NCBI GenBank assembly: GCA_020086605.1
Contig: JACBWW010000002.1
Span: forward strand, 22,619,405-22,683,404
Source: Lanius collurio
Lineage: Eukaryota; Chordata; Aves; Passeriformes; Laniidae
DNA: 64,000 nt
Reading direction: 5' to 3'
Position numbers and translations under genes: made by a program. The notes below the pieces were generated by a model. The model made no database searches. It had not been told where the DNA came from and saw only the letters and a list, made by a program, of their open reading frames with translations. Positions 51,992 through 62,911 of the stretch are shown piece by piece (position 1 is the first letter of the stretch; each line of letters begins with the position of its first letter).

Positions 51992-54915
51992 GTTGCTGTA
52001 TTTTCAATTAATTCTACTAGGAGTTGCAGTTAATCCTTGCCTTGGGAGGCAAAGTCCTCCCAGTTAGTCCTGTTGTCGAAGACGGACACTCAAACTGCAG
52101 GCACCAAGAAATTGGGACTGTAACCTGCTGTGCCTAAGCCCCAGCCCCTATGCACCACCTGCAATTAGTGCACAGGCACAGAGAAGGAAGAGCACTGTAC
52201 TTTCATCAACCAGTTTGATTCAACATTGATTACCACGTGCTAATGTTACGGGTCATGTGTTATTTGGACAGTATTTCAGTGTTTTAGAAAAATATATCAA
52301 GCATATTAAAACAAAACAGAAATTCCAGGAACAATTATGTACTTTCAGCCCTAGGAATGTGTTACTCAGATTCCATTTTGTACAATGCGCTATTTCTGAT
52401 AACTAGTATTTTTATCCCGACACAAAGAACTCAGTTTCATATACTCCTAAGTATGCTTCCCCCAAGTTAATTTCTAAATGGATGGTAACACACTTCAGGG
52501 TTTCCCTGCATTTTCAGGGCAGAAAAATCTTTTAGTGGTCCCCCTCATAGAGTACAATCTGGCAATAAACCTTTTGCTTCATGTAGATTTTGGACACACA
52601 TTTAAAAGGTATGTTCAAATAAAAGATCCATATTGTCAGTACACTGAACATATGCTTATCAAAAATATCTGAAGCTTGTTCTTGAAGGCACTTTATAAAA
52701 TGCACAAAAATACCCTTGGAGAAACCAAATTTGGTGTACTTCGGTACAAGAGTTCACTTTAAGATGTGAAGAGCATTGCTCAGATTTTACTTTGAAAGGC
52801 TTGATGATATTTTTAAGCTGACCCTACCAAAAAAAAAATAAATACCCTAAGATAAATCCCACTTTACTGGATCAATGAGCAATTATCTAATTGTTTTGAA
52901 TGTATGATCTTCCAAATGTTAAAGACAATTTAACCTCAAAATAGTAAGAAAGAAAAAGAAGCTAACTTCAGTGATTTAGCAATATTTAAGTCATCCTCAA
53001 ATTCAGTTCTAAAAACAGTTCGTATCTGTCCTGTAAGCGGGCAAAGTATAAAATAGTTAAATTTTCAGACAGGCACTCAGGTAAATTGAGAAATGCCTTT
53101 GGGTGGACAACAATAATAGTATATTATTTTGATTTTAGTTGTCCTATTTTTTTTCTGTCCTTCAGCTTTAACGTACTACAAAATTTACAGCAACTTTCAC
53201 TACTGCATACACTGTAGAATGAGATGAAAATGCACTGTGGACCAAGTATGACAGTAGTTGATATCTATTGATAAAAATACAAAATAATAAAAATATTACA
53301 GAAAAGTAACAGTTCTGAGAATAGAAGTATTCTTCAATATAAAACAAAGTTTTGTTCCATCTGAATAGTTTCACCTATACTGGACAGAGTACTTCACCAA
53401 ACTCAATGTGTGCCTCTGATAAAATTCTTTAAGAACATAAATTATTTGTTCTGTAATAACACTTGTTCCATTATGCAGTCAAAAGGCCCTGATATTATCT
53501 GTTGTAAATATGTAATATTCTTATCACCTGCCTGTGGCTGAGTTTCAGGATAGCAACATCTGTTACATTAAAAAAAAAATTCTGCACAAGTGAAACTATT
53601 CAAAAGGTGTTGGTATTCTAGCTCTACCTAAAATTTTTCTACAACAAAGAACTACATGCCATTAGAAAACTAACAAACATCATCAAAGCTAGACTATTTT
53701 ACTCAATAAAATAAAGATGCATAAAATTTTAATTTTAGCAATACTGTGAGAACTCTATTTAAAAAGTTTTATATTGCATGTATTTCAAGATAAATAGTTG
53801 AAACGTCATAAATTAAAGGAGGAATCTGAACAGATTCAGACTCCTCATCTGGAATTCTACTATCTATAGGAAAAAAACAGACTTTCAGGAAGAAATCCAC
53901 TGACATCTGAAAAGTTATCTACATCGAGGATGTCCCTCGACATTAGCAGTAATTACTGCCCACTCAAGGTTACAAAGCCAGGAGAACTACCTGGGAAATG
54001 TAAAGGAGCCTCAGACAGTGAAGTTCTAAGAAAGGGGTAGTGTTTCTGTAAAAATATTTGCATAGATGTACATTCAAAATAGCATTTTCACCATTTCAAT
54101 TCCCTGCATTCATGTGGCTCCAGTCATCCACAGGGATAAAGATCACATAAAGGCAGCTCTGGAATTCGAAATGGATGTTGCTTGGCAATTTAGAGAAAGG
54201 TGTATTTTTGTACTTTCTGCAGTCATTAGGAAAAGATCCAGTTTGACCTTTGGCTTACAGAAGTTGTTCTCCCCTGAGCTAGGCAATACTGATAGACTAC
54301 AGCAGAAGTACCAAAAAAAAAGTTACTTGAAATAGCATGGCATAAATAAGGCACCTTTGCCAAAGGAAACCCCCAGGTCTTGTATTTCAATGTACAGCAG
54401 TTTTATCCAGAAATATTTTGTGCTTAGAAACATCACATGATGCAACAGTGAATCAGGTGCCAAAACCAACAAATCAAAAATTACTGTGAGATTAACTGCA
54501 ACCTCTGAATGGTTCAACAAAGAATCAAACTGGTTTCTGTACACCGTCACGATTTACCAATACACTGGCATCTTTTGCTTTTTTTGCTGTGAGCCAGCAG
54601 TAATTATTTTAGAGAAAGAAAAAGAAAGTGTGGAATTAGTAATGCAGATGCTGAAAGGCAAGTGGCGAGACTCTACAAGAAGAATGCCTCAAAAAATGCT
54701 ACTTGTTCCCATTTCTACTGGCACCTATTCCCCAAGGTAAAAGGCCAGAATGACCAAAGCCAACTTAATAGTAGTGTGCAGAATGTCAGCTGACAAACAA
54801 CATAAAAACAAGTCACGTTGTGTTATCTGTGGTCACGTTCTTCAGGGTTAGTCCAGTAACTCAAGACTTTACATTCTTCCGTCTTTATTTGTTTATTTTA
54901 ATTAAACATGTAATG

Positions 54916-54989
54916 GTTAATAAACAGACATAGTCCAGAGTTAGTAGGTTGGTATTATAACATTTATTAAAATAATGCTATGGGTTAAT
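54916..54989 (-). promoter_or_regulatory. Quaking response element cluster in the QKI 3' UTR
   Basis: Three minus-strand motifs lie within 74 bases: ATTAAC (54,989-54,984), ACTAAC (54,945-54,940) and ATTAAC (54,921-54,916). The ACTAAC core and the UAAC half-site of the last motif are separated by 20 bases, the outer limit of the known bipartite spacing. An ACUAAC core with flanking half-sites is the classical high-affinity Quaking target, here in its own mRNA. Confidence 0.5.
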
Positions 54990-57639
54990 AGAAACAGCAA
55001 AGAACCAAAGAATTAAAATGCAAGCTATGTAAAAACCCAACTAAAACCCAAATATGTCTAATGTATTCATCCAGTAGCTAACTAAAAGCCCAAGAAAGAC
55101 AACACTCCCAATATAATAAAGTACTGCAAAACAATTGGCAATTTTTCAGTTATCAAAATTGTGGGTTTTGCATTTTGTATCCTTTTTTCTCAATCAGGAA
55201 AAAAATTCTTTTGAATGTTATATAACATACATATAAAACAAGATAGAAAAATACATTATAAACTTGTAACAATGGCTGTAAATACATTATCTTACATGTT
55301 TCTCATAGGCAATAGGTTGGTTATGGTACATACATAGCATGAAACTACTAAGATAATAAAGAATAGACAAATACATGTCATCTGTACGGTTACATACAAG
55401 CGACACTCCCATCTACCCACTCTAAAAAAATTACATAATACTGTCAGAAAGAAGTCTTAAAACTACTTATTTTAATAAAGAAAAAGTCATTAAAGAATGA
55501 TAATACTGAGAACCAAGGCATTCAGAGATTTCAAAAGTCATGCTTTTAAGTTGATCCAAAATTTTGTCAACTAAGTTTTCAGAAGTTTGTTCAGAGCAAA
55601 CATTACTTTCACATGTCACACATCTATTTCATACACTTCCCCTCCCCCCAAGTAAAAGACCTTTGATAAATGTCTAAAATGTCCAGGTTTTATCATAGTT
55701 GAGATGAAACTGGATCAAATACTGGTATTGTTTTAGCAAATCTCTCTTCAAATGTTCGAGTGTCGCAAGTTTATTCAACCAACCAACCAAAAAAAAATCA
55801 AAATGGCACAGCATATACTGTAAATAAAATCAACACAACTGTATGTGTAACAGGAAGACAAAGCCGGTGGCACAATAAACAAAAATCTAGCTGAATACGA
55901 AAGGATGAATGTCTATTGCATAGTAAATAAACTGATAATTATTTCCAGGTGAGACAAGATGTTAGATGAGGTCACCATGCAGGTGCTTAAAAATGTAAGC
56001 CCTCTTAGCTTACTATTGACCTTTCATTTGGAAGCTGTGAAGATTTGCAGGAGGAGAATAAGTTGACAAGAGGGGAATAAAATTATCACCTGATATTTGC
56101 CAAGTTTAGTACTGAGCCCCACAAAGTAATACTTGATGTTTTCAGAATTAAATACTGTGCGTTCAACAGCTTCAGCTCTCGCAATCGCCCAGCTATTCGA
56201 ACCTCATGTGGAAAACAAGGGTTAAAAATAAAGGATAGCTGGACTTCAAATGCCTGAAGTCCCTCTCCTGCTTATCTTTTGAAGAAAAGCCAATGGGCCA
56301 GATCTAACAACAGTCAAAGATGAGCTGAAAAGTATGTAACTTCCGTGCTGTTTGCCACTGCAGGAGCTGTTTGTGAAAACTGGGGACGTGCTCAGTAAAC
56401 TCGCTAAGCACTTTCAGTTTCATTCTCCAAAGAACATCTGTTTTCTGGCTGGTGCCGAAGCCTACTATAGTTGATGAATATTTACTTCAACCAAAATCAA
56501 GAAAACTCCTCTCCATCCCTGAACAAAAATGACATAACTTCCAGCTCTACAAACATTTGTCAGCTAATAATCTCCTTCAGCATGAGACAGTCGGTATGAC
56601 AGAACCCTTTGGTTTACGTTGCACAAATATGGCATTTGCTATGATTTAAAAAGTAGAGTGGTTGAAATAATAATGGGCTGGTTTGATGAAAACTTAGCAA
56701 ATACTTCACTTAATGAGATTTTGGCAAAGTCACATCACACTAGTATGGCAAAAATCAGGTAATTAATATGGTCAACTCATCATTTGTCTTCCCTCACAGC
56801 TTCTTTCACATACTGGGCGACTGAGTGGCATGCAGTAACTTGTCTGAGGGAGAAGCTGATTATACAAGACATTTGACTAAATGACCATGAAGAAAATAAG
56901 GCACTTCCTTTTCTTTAGACTTATTCCAATACTTAAAAAATAAAAAAGAAAGAATAAAAGGCTCTTTTGGTCTTTTGTTTCTTGACAACCACCAGAAAAA
57001 ATCATTTAATGAAATAAAGGGTTTCTTTGTTCTTTTTTTCTTTTTTTATAACACTTGAAAGTATAAAATGCTACATTTCCAAAAATATATTTTTTTCTGC
57101 ACCAGCACCCTTGTATAGTAAAAGTATCTACTTTTTTGTTCATTTTGTTTCAATGCACTACACTTTATCTACAATTTCATTACATGTATACAGCAAATAG
57201 GCAAGCATGGCTTTTACATCCTTAATGAAATTTTTTCTATACAGGGAGGTTTAAAAAAAATATTTGAACAGTTTGCCCAGTAATGTGACACATAATGCAT
57301 GTACCTTGTTCTCATGTAATCTTCCAAGGAGATTATAATATGGTTAAAACAATTTAAACTTGTATTTCGCTTTAATAGTGTTGCTGTTTTGTTCTCTGCA
57401 TTAATGTAGTTCTGAAAAGTCATCATAATCTGCATTTCATGGCACACTTTCCTTTAAAACGTCCAATTTGGCAGGCAATAGAAAAAAGGCTGCAACATCT
57501 GCCCTTTGAGGGCACTGGTAGTGACTAAAGAGCGTATCAAATTTTGAATACTTTTTGGAATCCCTTCCCCAATGACATCCCTGACCAAAGGTTCATGCAT
57601 GATGCATCATCACACAGTACATTCAGAGAGAGCTTTGAC

Positions 57640-57664
57640 TTTTTTTTTTTTTTTTTTTTTTTTT
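57640..57664 (-). repeat. Encoded A25 tract in the QKI 3' UTR
   Basis: The plus strand has 25 T in a row, so the QKI-5 mRNA would contain an internal run of 25 A about 400 bases after the stop codon. It could cause internal oligo(dT) priming in cDNA libraries and so false 3' ends. Confidence 0.85.
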
Positions 57665-58067
57665 CTGAGAAGAAAAATATTCCTAGAAGTCTCTCACAGT
57701 AACTGCCTCTGTCATCGGGTAGTTAAGGGACATCTGTCTCCATCTCGTGCGAGGCCTCCTTACCGTTCGCTTGGGGCGGGACACTAGAGGATGATCAGTG
57801 CGGAGGGATGAGTTGGACCTTATTGCTTTACTACTATTCAGTGCAGGTTCTAGAACCACTTTCACCCAAACAGGAGAACAACAAAAAGCGGAGTTGGAGG
57901 ACAACAATTTCTTTGTCTGTTTTGTTAGATGGTAAGACGAACGGACAAGTGCCCCAGCTCGCTGCACTGAAGACAGGCAAGCAAAGGCGTTTACCAGTTA
58001 ACTGATCAGCAGGCAGGCATGGTCAGGTCATCATTGGGTGAAGAGTTCAGAGGTCAGAAGGTCATAG

Positions 58068-58096
58068 GTTAGTTGCCGGTGGCGGCTGGGTGGTTA
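58068..58096 (-). promoter_or_regulatory. Bipartite Quaking response element across the QKI-5 acceptor
   Basis: On the transcript strand TAAC (58,096-58,093) lies 7 bases upstream of the terminal-exon splice junction. ACTAAC (58,073-58,068) overlaps the stop codon. They are separated by 19 bases. The known Quaking element is a core ACUAAY plus a UAAY half-site within about 20 bases, so this is a full match to the pattern. That it acts in self-regulation is inference. Confidence 0.5.
58069..58085 (-). CDS. QKI: QKI-5 terminal coding segment (AATGN stop)
   Basis: The acceptor ACCACCCAG at 58,086 is followed by CC GCC ACC GGC AAC TAA. Joined to the G left by the 75-base exon, this encodes AATGN-stop, the last five residues of QKI-5. 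A long pyrimidine tract (minus-strand T and C, about 58,102-58,138) lies upstream of the acceptor, as expected of a strong 3' splice site. The stop codon overlaps an ACTAAC motif (58,068-58,073), which is a Quaking-binding core. The exon then continues as a very long 3' UTR. Splice phase, peptide and strand all agree with the upstream exon. Confidence 0.96.
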
Positions 58097-61000
58097 GAAA
58101 CAAAAAAAAAAACAAAACAAAAAAAAGAAAGAAAAGATAGAGAAGAGATTAGTTCCAGCTAGTGACGGCTTAATGACAACATGAAAACTAATCACAACTA
58201 ATAAAAAAAACAAGCATGTTTAATTCTGACATACTGATCGACACCATCTACAGAATGCAATAAAATCATGACAGCCCTCCATCATGATTTGGACACGTGA
58301 AGGAGAAGCCCACTCCCACAAAACCGGTTAACAGGAGAAATAGAGATAAAATATGACTAACGACTAATGGTTAGTAGCAGTCGATGAAGGAAATTGGAAA
58401 ACAAAAAACGATGAACAGTTTTTGAACTGGGTAGAAGATTTCTGGAACAACAGTCAGTGCACAGCATCAGTATCTGACTGCTATTAAGCATTAGTACCTC
58501 CCCAGGTGCAAGCATTAAAGCAACTATTAATGATGGATGTGATTATTAATAACTGGTTGTTAAAAGAATGGAGTCATCTAAGGAATTCTGGATTTAGAGA
58601 AACAATTTGGTTCAACAAACTATGGGCCAAACAAAGGGTTTTTGTTCAATAAATTTTTTATTGCCTTTCATTTATTCTATTTACAAACAACATGGAATTT
58701 CTTGGCCTCATGATACAAAGCAATACTAAACTGTAGTCTAGCAACGTAGGCATCATCGTGGAAACCAGGAAAACGCTCAGCCTGCTACTATAGCCAGCAT
58801 TTTCCCGTTCAAAATACTATTTTACACATATAGGACACTTATAAAATGCACTTGCATGTAAACACTGTAGAAGTCCTGCCATTTTAAAGTCTATACTTAA
58901 AAAGCTCTAAGTACATGAAAAAATAGAGAAAATATCTAATTGATACTAATAAGGCATTTTAAAACTACAAACAGCTCTCTTTATTCATTTTCAAAGCTAA
59001 TACTCTGCAAATACAATAAAATCTGACATTTCATATACATTCCTGCTTTATATTTTATATTTTAAAAGAAGCCACCTGTAAATACTATTTTCTTTTGCAA
59101 AAAAAAGGAAAAAAGAAAAAAACAACAAAACAAAACAAAAAAAAATAAAACCCAAAACCACAAACAAATTACAGTAAAACATAAAAAAGTTCTCAAGTGG
59201 AAAGTTATCATTCCCAATGTTCTTGAGCTATTCCTTCTTTATTCATTCTCTTGCATTCTCCTTCACCAAACTTGGTCCACTTAACAGTAGTATGATTTTT
59301 TTTATTTTTTTTTTTTTAAGACTCATTCAACAGCTTAATTAGAGCTAATAAATTCTGAGGTTGATAAAAGTTTCTGTACTGTTGCCATTTTGACTAAGGC
59401 AGAGGAGATGAAAGTGAGAAAGGTATTCAGTGCAAAGTCAGATTTGTGCCATTACATAAAATGAAGTCCAGTAGGTATAATATTCACAGATACCATTGAT
59501 TTAACAATCTTTCTTGTGGATTCATTTACTTTCACATAATAAAAGTGGCCTATCATTTAGGATACAGTTCATAACACTACAAAAAATTACTACTGTAACA
59601 TAAATGAGACCAAACACTCCCTGAATTTTTTTTCAAAATCATGCTAAGTGGGATTTGTTTAAATTAAAACAGCTGTTTCAAAAAGAAGAAAAAATAAAAA
59701 TAAATATTTTATGTGGCACAATCTTACCACTTTACAGGTATACTAGAAACAGACTCTTAAAGCATTTTGATACTCATTACAATTTTGATTAAAAGGTATT
59801 AAAATTTATACATAAATTATGTGAAAATTGGTTTGGATAAAATATTTGAGAAAATTCTCAGCATTAATATTTCTTGTGGAGTTTAAAATCAAAGCAAGCT
59901 ACCTTTAAAAAAATACCAGTACACCTGTGATACATCCTCTGCCAAGTCTCTGGCCTTCTACAGTACACACAGGTTTGTCAACTGTGCAACACCATTTACA
60001 GTTTATTACAATTAAATCAGTCAGTCTCTCTGTTATATGAATCAAATTCGATTTTGTATTATTTATAAACTGGGGGTTTATTCTGAGTTAAAATGAGCTA
60101 TATTTTCAAACCCTTCACCAATTCTACATGCTTAGTTGTAAAACATTTACACATTTGGGGAGTCTTGCTTTAAATGCAGTGCTTATTCTCTGGAAAAAAA
60201 AAAACCCAAACCCCAACAAAAACCCAAAACTATGCAAAGAATAAAAAACTACTTAAAAAGTGAATGCAGTAGTACTACAAAGTCATCTGAGAGTCAATTT
60301 AGAATTAAAAAAAAAAACAAAAACAAAAAAACAAAAAAAACAACTTTAGACCCGATGAATGCAAAGATAGATTTAGAGACATTTAACTATATAAAAAAAA
60401 TATTCTGCATTGAAAAAAAAAGTATTTCGGTTTGCTGACATTGCTTTTCATGCCCATAGCTATAGAAGTATCTTGGTGATAGAACGACCAAGTAGGTGAA
60501 TATGGCAACTACTGACAGTATTTCAATTCTGCAATGTAATTTTAGTATATTAAAAGAAATTTTTATTACTGAACAAAGTTGTCTCCAAAACCTTTTGTAA
60601 AACTTTTAGATCTGTGCAGTGATAACCCAGGATTTAAAATTCAAAATACAATGAAGTTCAGTTGTAAAATTAACTTTGTGTAAGTTTCTTCATTTGCATT
60701 GGGATTATTTAGATAAGACTTTAAAATAATGTTCTCCTGAAATATCAGCATGGTTTTCCTAAGACAGAGGTATGCATGACTTATTCCACAGGAAAAAGAT
60801 GTGTATTTATTTCTCTACTTAAGACAGTGGGTTTCCAATATTGCTAGAGATGAATGCTGTTCTATCAGAAAATTGCGACATTTTAAAAGAAGGTGAAATT
60901 ATACCAATAATTAATTTAAATTATTTTTAAGTGACCCAGATGAAACACCTAGGCCTTTCAAAAATATTTAAAATCTATGTTGAGCAAACATTACAATGAT

Positions 61001-61677
61001 AAACTACAAATTGGCATTTTCTCCATGAAAACACCCCTATCCCCACTTTATCAGTGTATTTACTAGTTCTCTCAGGTAAATATCTAATTACACAAAAAGG
61101 TAGCTACATCTGTCACGTGAAACTACCACTGCAGATCATGAAAGACCATTAGAAAAAAACTGGTATTTGCAACATCAGGTCAAACTTTCAAAGACAACCA
61201 AATCCTTACCACCTATTACTCTTGACTAAGAAAAAAAAAATAGCAAAGATTAAAATCTATTTCCTCTTTTACTTTTTTTTTTGTAAACATGGGCTATGAC
61301 CTTCAACTGATTATATCCTGTTGCCCCCATTGAAGTGTTCTTAAGAAATGAGAACAAGCCAATGGGCTGCAAATAGTGTGCAGTGATATAAAACAATCTC
61401 ATAGAAAACTAAAGTAGTGTCTTGTATCAGCTTCACACTTTCTGTAAAGCCTAAAATCGTAAGAAAGATAAAAGTGTTACATAAATATAGCAAATATCCA
61501 GGAGGGCCCCTTTTACTGTATAGACCAGAATTTGTATTCGCTCTAGTAGTTAATTTATGGAAGGTTGTGAGAAGTGAAGTGTAGTCAATGTTAAGAGATG
61601 TCAGATCTGTCACTGGAATTTGACTTTTGAATATTACAGTATCATGGAAACCTGCACAACATTGATTTGGATGAGAG

Positions 61678-61870
61678 CAGAATAATAATACTTGGCACAT
61701 AATGCTTTGCATCCTCAAAGCCCTGTATAAAACAAGAACCCCCACAACACCCCTGTGAGGTAGGGAAGTATTATTATCCTTATTGACCAATGGGAAACCA
61801 TACACAGAGAGATTAAATGACTTGCTGAAACCCACAGTGAGTCAGCAGCAGGGATGGGGTACGAATCCAT
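61678..61870 (-). repeat. MIR-family SINE remnant in the QKI intron
   Basis: Reading the plus strand, the order GAGGTAGGGAAGTATTATTATCC, then GGGAAACCATACACAGAGAG, then TTAAATGACTTGC, then a degenerate CGAATCC, is the reverse complement of the MIR core and 3' half. Its left end (AATAATAATACTTGGCACAT) matches the MIR tail that ends in GTGCCAAGTATTATTATT. MIR elements are ancient amniote SINEs derived from a tRNA. The copy is diverged and has the same orientation as the QKI transcript. Amniote-type MIR is my best subfamily guess. Confidence 0.75.
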
Positions 61871-62125
61871 CCCCCACACTGCTTCCTAGACAATGTCAAT
61901 AAACCGAAAATATCAGTTTTCTCAATAAGCTTAAACACTTCATTCAGGGGTCCAAAGGCATGACACTTGATGAACAGGAGAAAAATGAAGATTTACTTTC
62001 CATTCAAGGGTTAAAGAGAGATGCCCAAATATTGGATGTCATCTCACCAACAGGTCTTCAAAAGTTGTTTCTCCTTCAGGTTACACATTTTAGCAGCAAA
62101 AGGCAAATACCAAGAAATAGATTTT

Positions 62126-62190
62126 GGAAAAAAAAAAAAAAAAACAAAAAAAACAAAACAACAAAACAAAACCAAAAAACAAACCAACCT
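62126..62190 (-). repeat. A-rich tract (U-rich on the QKI pre-mRNA)
   Basis: A run of 17 or more A, then mixed AAAAC and AAC units. On the transcript strand this is a long U-rich tract inside the intron before the QKI-5 terminal exon. It is one of several such tracts in this intron. Confidence 0.7.
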
Positions 62191-62836
62191 CCCTTCCCCT
62201 AACCCATACTAATTCAAACTCAAACAACTTTTGAAGTTATCTTCACAGCCCTTACCTTTCTGAATTCAGTTAGGTATCTGAGAACATGCATCCTCCTCAT
62301 AATATACAGTACAGTGGCTCACAAGTTTATTGGAAAAAAAGGAATCTAAATCTTCAGATTTCTCCAAACACAGACAGGAGGCATTTATTCCTTTACTTCT
62401 TTCTCATTAAGCAACCATCCATTCATTTTATTTTGCAACACCAATCTGATATTTCCACACCAATTAAAAGAATGAACTTGGGGGGATGGGGGGGTGGCGG
62501 GAAGTGGGGAACACGACCAAATTAATTATTGCAGCACTGATTTCATAGCGTTTCCTGATGCAGACAGATGTTTCATTCTTAAAACTGAATCAGTTATAGA
62601 ACTTCTGTTAAATATATCAAAGTATATGTATTTAATTGAGCTGGGAAAGCTAAGTTTAGAATTTTTTTTTTAAAACCACAAGCATTCCCAAAGCTTTAAA
62701 ATATTAACTGTCCAGGTTTTTGAGAAAAATCACGAATGGGCCAAGACAGGGTATTTGGTTAACCAGCTGTGGTGTTGCAAATCTCATGTACACTCAAAGC
62801 ACTTCTTACAAACAAGAACTGCAGAACTAAACTAAC

Positions 62837-62911
62837 CTCGGTCTGCGGTCACAATCCTTTGGTAAGGATGGACACGCATATCGTGCCTTCGAACTTTAGT
62901 AGCCACCGCAC
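62837..62911 (-). CDS. QKI: QKI-5-specific exon encoding the nuclear-localisation tail
   Basis: This is a 75-base internal exon. The acceptor is AACTAG before position 62,911, and the donor is GAG/GTTAGT at 62,837/62,836. Using a G from the upstream exon, it reads G, then AVATKVRRHDMR, then VHPYQRIVTADR, leaving one G for the next exon. This is the signature tail of Quaking isoform 5. From published work the basic RRHDMRVHPYQR stretch acts as a nuclear localisation signal, which makes QKI-5 the nuclear, splicing-regulating isoform. The exon is too short and too split to appear as a significant ORF; it was recognised from the peptide. It lies between the QKI-6 exon upstream and the QKI-5 terminal exon 4.75 kb downstream. 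The exon is intact, with no frameshift or substitution breaking the motif. Confidence 0.97.

Larger units (their letters stand above)
51121..58068 (-). other. QKI: QKI-5 3' untranslated region (left boundary approximate)
   Basis: AT-rich sequence running without any defensible reading frame from the QKI-5 stop to about 51-52 kb. Long AT-rich 3' UTRs are typical of QKI. Visible elements on the transcript strand are six CAGTATT matches to the miR-200b/c/429 seed, a Quaking response cluster at 54,916-54,989, a Pumilio-type TGTAAATA (51,854-51,861), an encoded A25 tract (57,640-57,664) and several AATAAA signals near the distal end. The first 400 bases after the stop are richer in GC and CpG than the rest. 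The distal end is uncertain: I infer it lies between 51,121 and about 51,990 from polyadenylation hexamers and the shift to more GC-rich intergenic DNA. Confidence 0.75.
58086..62836 (-). other. QKI: QKI intron between the two QKI-5 exons
   Basis: Intron of 4,751 bases with donor GTTAGT and acceptor CACCCAG. It is AT-rich. The plus strand carries A-rich tracts at about 59,098-59,165, 60,190-60,345 and 62,126-62,190, so the transcript carries U-rich tracts. It also holds a MIR-type SINE (about 61,678-61,870), a G-run (about 62,479-62,510 on the plus strand) and a perfect TACTAAC (58,376-58,370 on the transcript strand) about 290 bases before the acceptor. I searched for the QKI-7 tail (EWIEMP...) here and did not find it. 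Confidence 0.85.

Noticed and set aside
57683..57967. 94-codon frame after the QKI-5 stop as an extra coding exon
   Set aside because: Out of frame with QKI-5, located inside the terminal exon, and matches no protein I know. Kept only as a UTR oddity in the findings.
61355..61371. TTTGCAGCCCATTGG on the transcript strand, resembling the end of the QKI-7 tail
   Set aside because: Codons upstream do not give the EWIEMPVMP tail and there is no suitable acceptor and phase; the likeness is coincidental.
61341..61835. 164-codon open frame on the minus strand inside the QKI intron
   Set aside because: It runs through the MIR-type SINE and has no domain; an accident of intron sequence.
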